From Schleiferiaceae bacterium (lineage in GTDB: Bacteria; Bacteroidota; Bacteroidia; Flavobacteriales; Schleiferiaceae), in contig JAURAE010000082.1 of the NCBI GenBank assembly GCA_030829675.1, forward strand, positions 1 to 5,456: DNA of 5,456 nucleotides, read 5' to 3'. Positions 5,111 to 5,456 of this stretch are shown in pieces; positions within the stretch are counted from its first letter, which is position 1, and every line of letters starts with the position of its first letter. Under the pieces are notes generated by a model that searched no databases, was not told the origin of the DNA, and saw only the letters and a list, made by a program, of their open reading frames with translations. Position numbers and translations under genes: made by a program.

Positions 5111-5456
5111 ATGTCCACACCCAAAGAACATAAGATTGCCATATTAGGATTGGGCTACGTAGGCCTGCCCCTCGCCGTCGCGTTCGCCGAGCATTATGAG
5201 GTCCTCGGGTTCGATACGAATGCCGAAAAGGCCCATCGCATTGCCAGTGGTATTGATCCTACGAATGAGTTGGAGGGGGACCAATTATCTCACGCCCTCA
5301 CCACCCGCCTTACCATCTCATCCAACCCCGCTGACCTCAGCGCCTGCAACACCTTCATAATCACAGTCCCCACCGACATCAACCCGGACAAAAGCCCCAA
5401 CCTCGACCCGCTCATTCAAGCGAGCCGAACCATAGGCCAACACCTCCACCCCGGCG
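5111..5456 (+). CDS. UDP-N-acetyl-hexosamine 6-dehydrogenase (TviB/WecC-type nucleotide-sugar dehydrogenase), 5' part
   Basis: The frame is open from the ATG at 5111 to the window edge: 115 codons out of roughly 420-440 usual for the family. The product oxidises C6 of a UDP-sugar to a uronic acid with two NAD+, making precursors for capsule, O-antigen or exopolysaccharide in the cytoplasm. Visible motifs are the Rossmann loop I-L-G-L-G-Y-V-G-L-P-L-A (11-22, glycines 13, 15, 18), V-L-G-F-D35 with the ribose-binding Asp, R-I-A-S-G-I-D-P-T-N-E-L (43-54), and I-I-T-V-P-T-D-I (83-90) leading to L-D-P-L-I-Q-A-S. The G-I-D-x-T-x-E-L segment is typical of the N-acetyl-hexosamine (TviB/WecC) branch, while UDP-glucose dehydrogenases have a PxYEPGL motif there. 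Catalytic Cys and the C-terminal domain are beyond the window. Exact substrate (GlcNAc or GalNAc) cannot be decided. It is probably the first gene of a polysaccharide locus to the right. Composition changes sharply near 5280. Confidence 0.9.
   Translation, partial: MSTPKEHKIAILGLGYVGLPLAVAFAEHYEVLGFDTNAEKAHRIASGIDPTNELEGDQLSHALTTRLTISSNPADLSACNTFIITVPTDINPDKSPNLDPLIQASRTIGQHLHPG

Noticed and set aside
1..5456. CRISPR arrays, tRNA or rRNA genes, insertion sequences
   Set aside because: No regularly spaced repeats, cloverleaf-like sequence, transposase-like frame or terminal inverted repeats with target duplications were seen on either strand.

Overview
The window looks like ordinary chromosome from a member of the Bacteroidota, probably Flavobacteriales-like. 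The evidence is indirect. Several genes are preceded by the TAnnTTTG -7 element typical of this phylum, starts lack Shine-Dalgarno sequences, and the proteins (secreted NTF2-like proteins, small Cys-rich lipoproteins, a short GMC-oxidoreductase partner subunit) are of types common there. No mobile element, CRISPR array, tRNA or rRNA is visible.

Left part (1-1256, + strand): the 3' end of a gluconate 2-dehydrogenase subunit 3-like gene closes with a strong terminator. A 300-base gap without a recognisable protein gene follows. It holds a promoter-like element and a second terminator that is an exact 28-base copy of the first. These bracket either a small RNA of about 115 nt or the leader of the next gene, a Cys-rich exported protein that has its own terminator.

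Middle (1257-2520, - strand): an assimilatory adenylylsulfate reductase (cysH) with a well-formed promoter overlapped by two interleaved inverted repeats. One of the repeats resembles a Crp/Fnr-type site. Next comes an AT-rich gene for a small exported, probably beta-barrel, protein.

Right part (2551-5046, - strand): a tight pair of genes for exported NTF2/SnoaL-like proteins, one with two tandem domains and one a single-domain lipoprotein-like protein, ending in a strong hairpin terminator. Upstream of the pair is a membrane-anchored protein with a polyproline stretch and an FG-GAP/VCBS-like calcium-loop motif.

Right edge (5097-5456, + strand): the start of a nucleotide-sugar dehydrogenase of the TviB/WecC type, probably the first gene of a surface-polysaccharide locus. 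It has a perfect -7 element only 6 bases before its ATG. Nucleotide composition shifts abruptly inside this gene near 5280.

The genes do not form one obvious pathway. The most interesting items are the twin terminators with the transcript between them, the double operator at cysH, the three-domain NTF2-like pair, and the possibly leaderless dehydrogenase gene.
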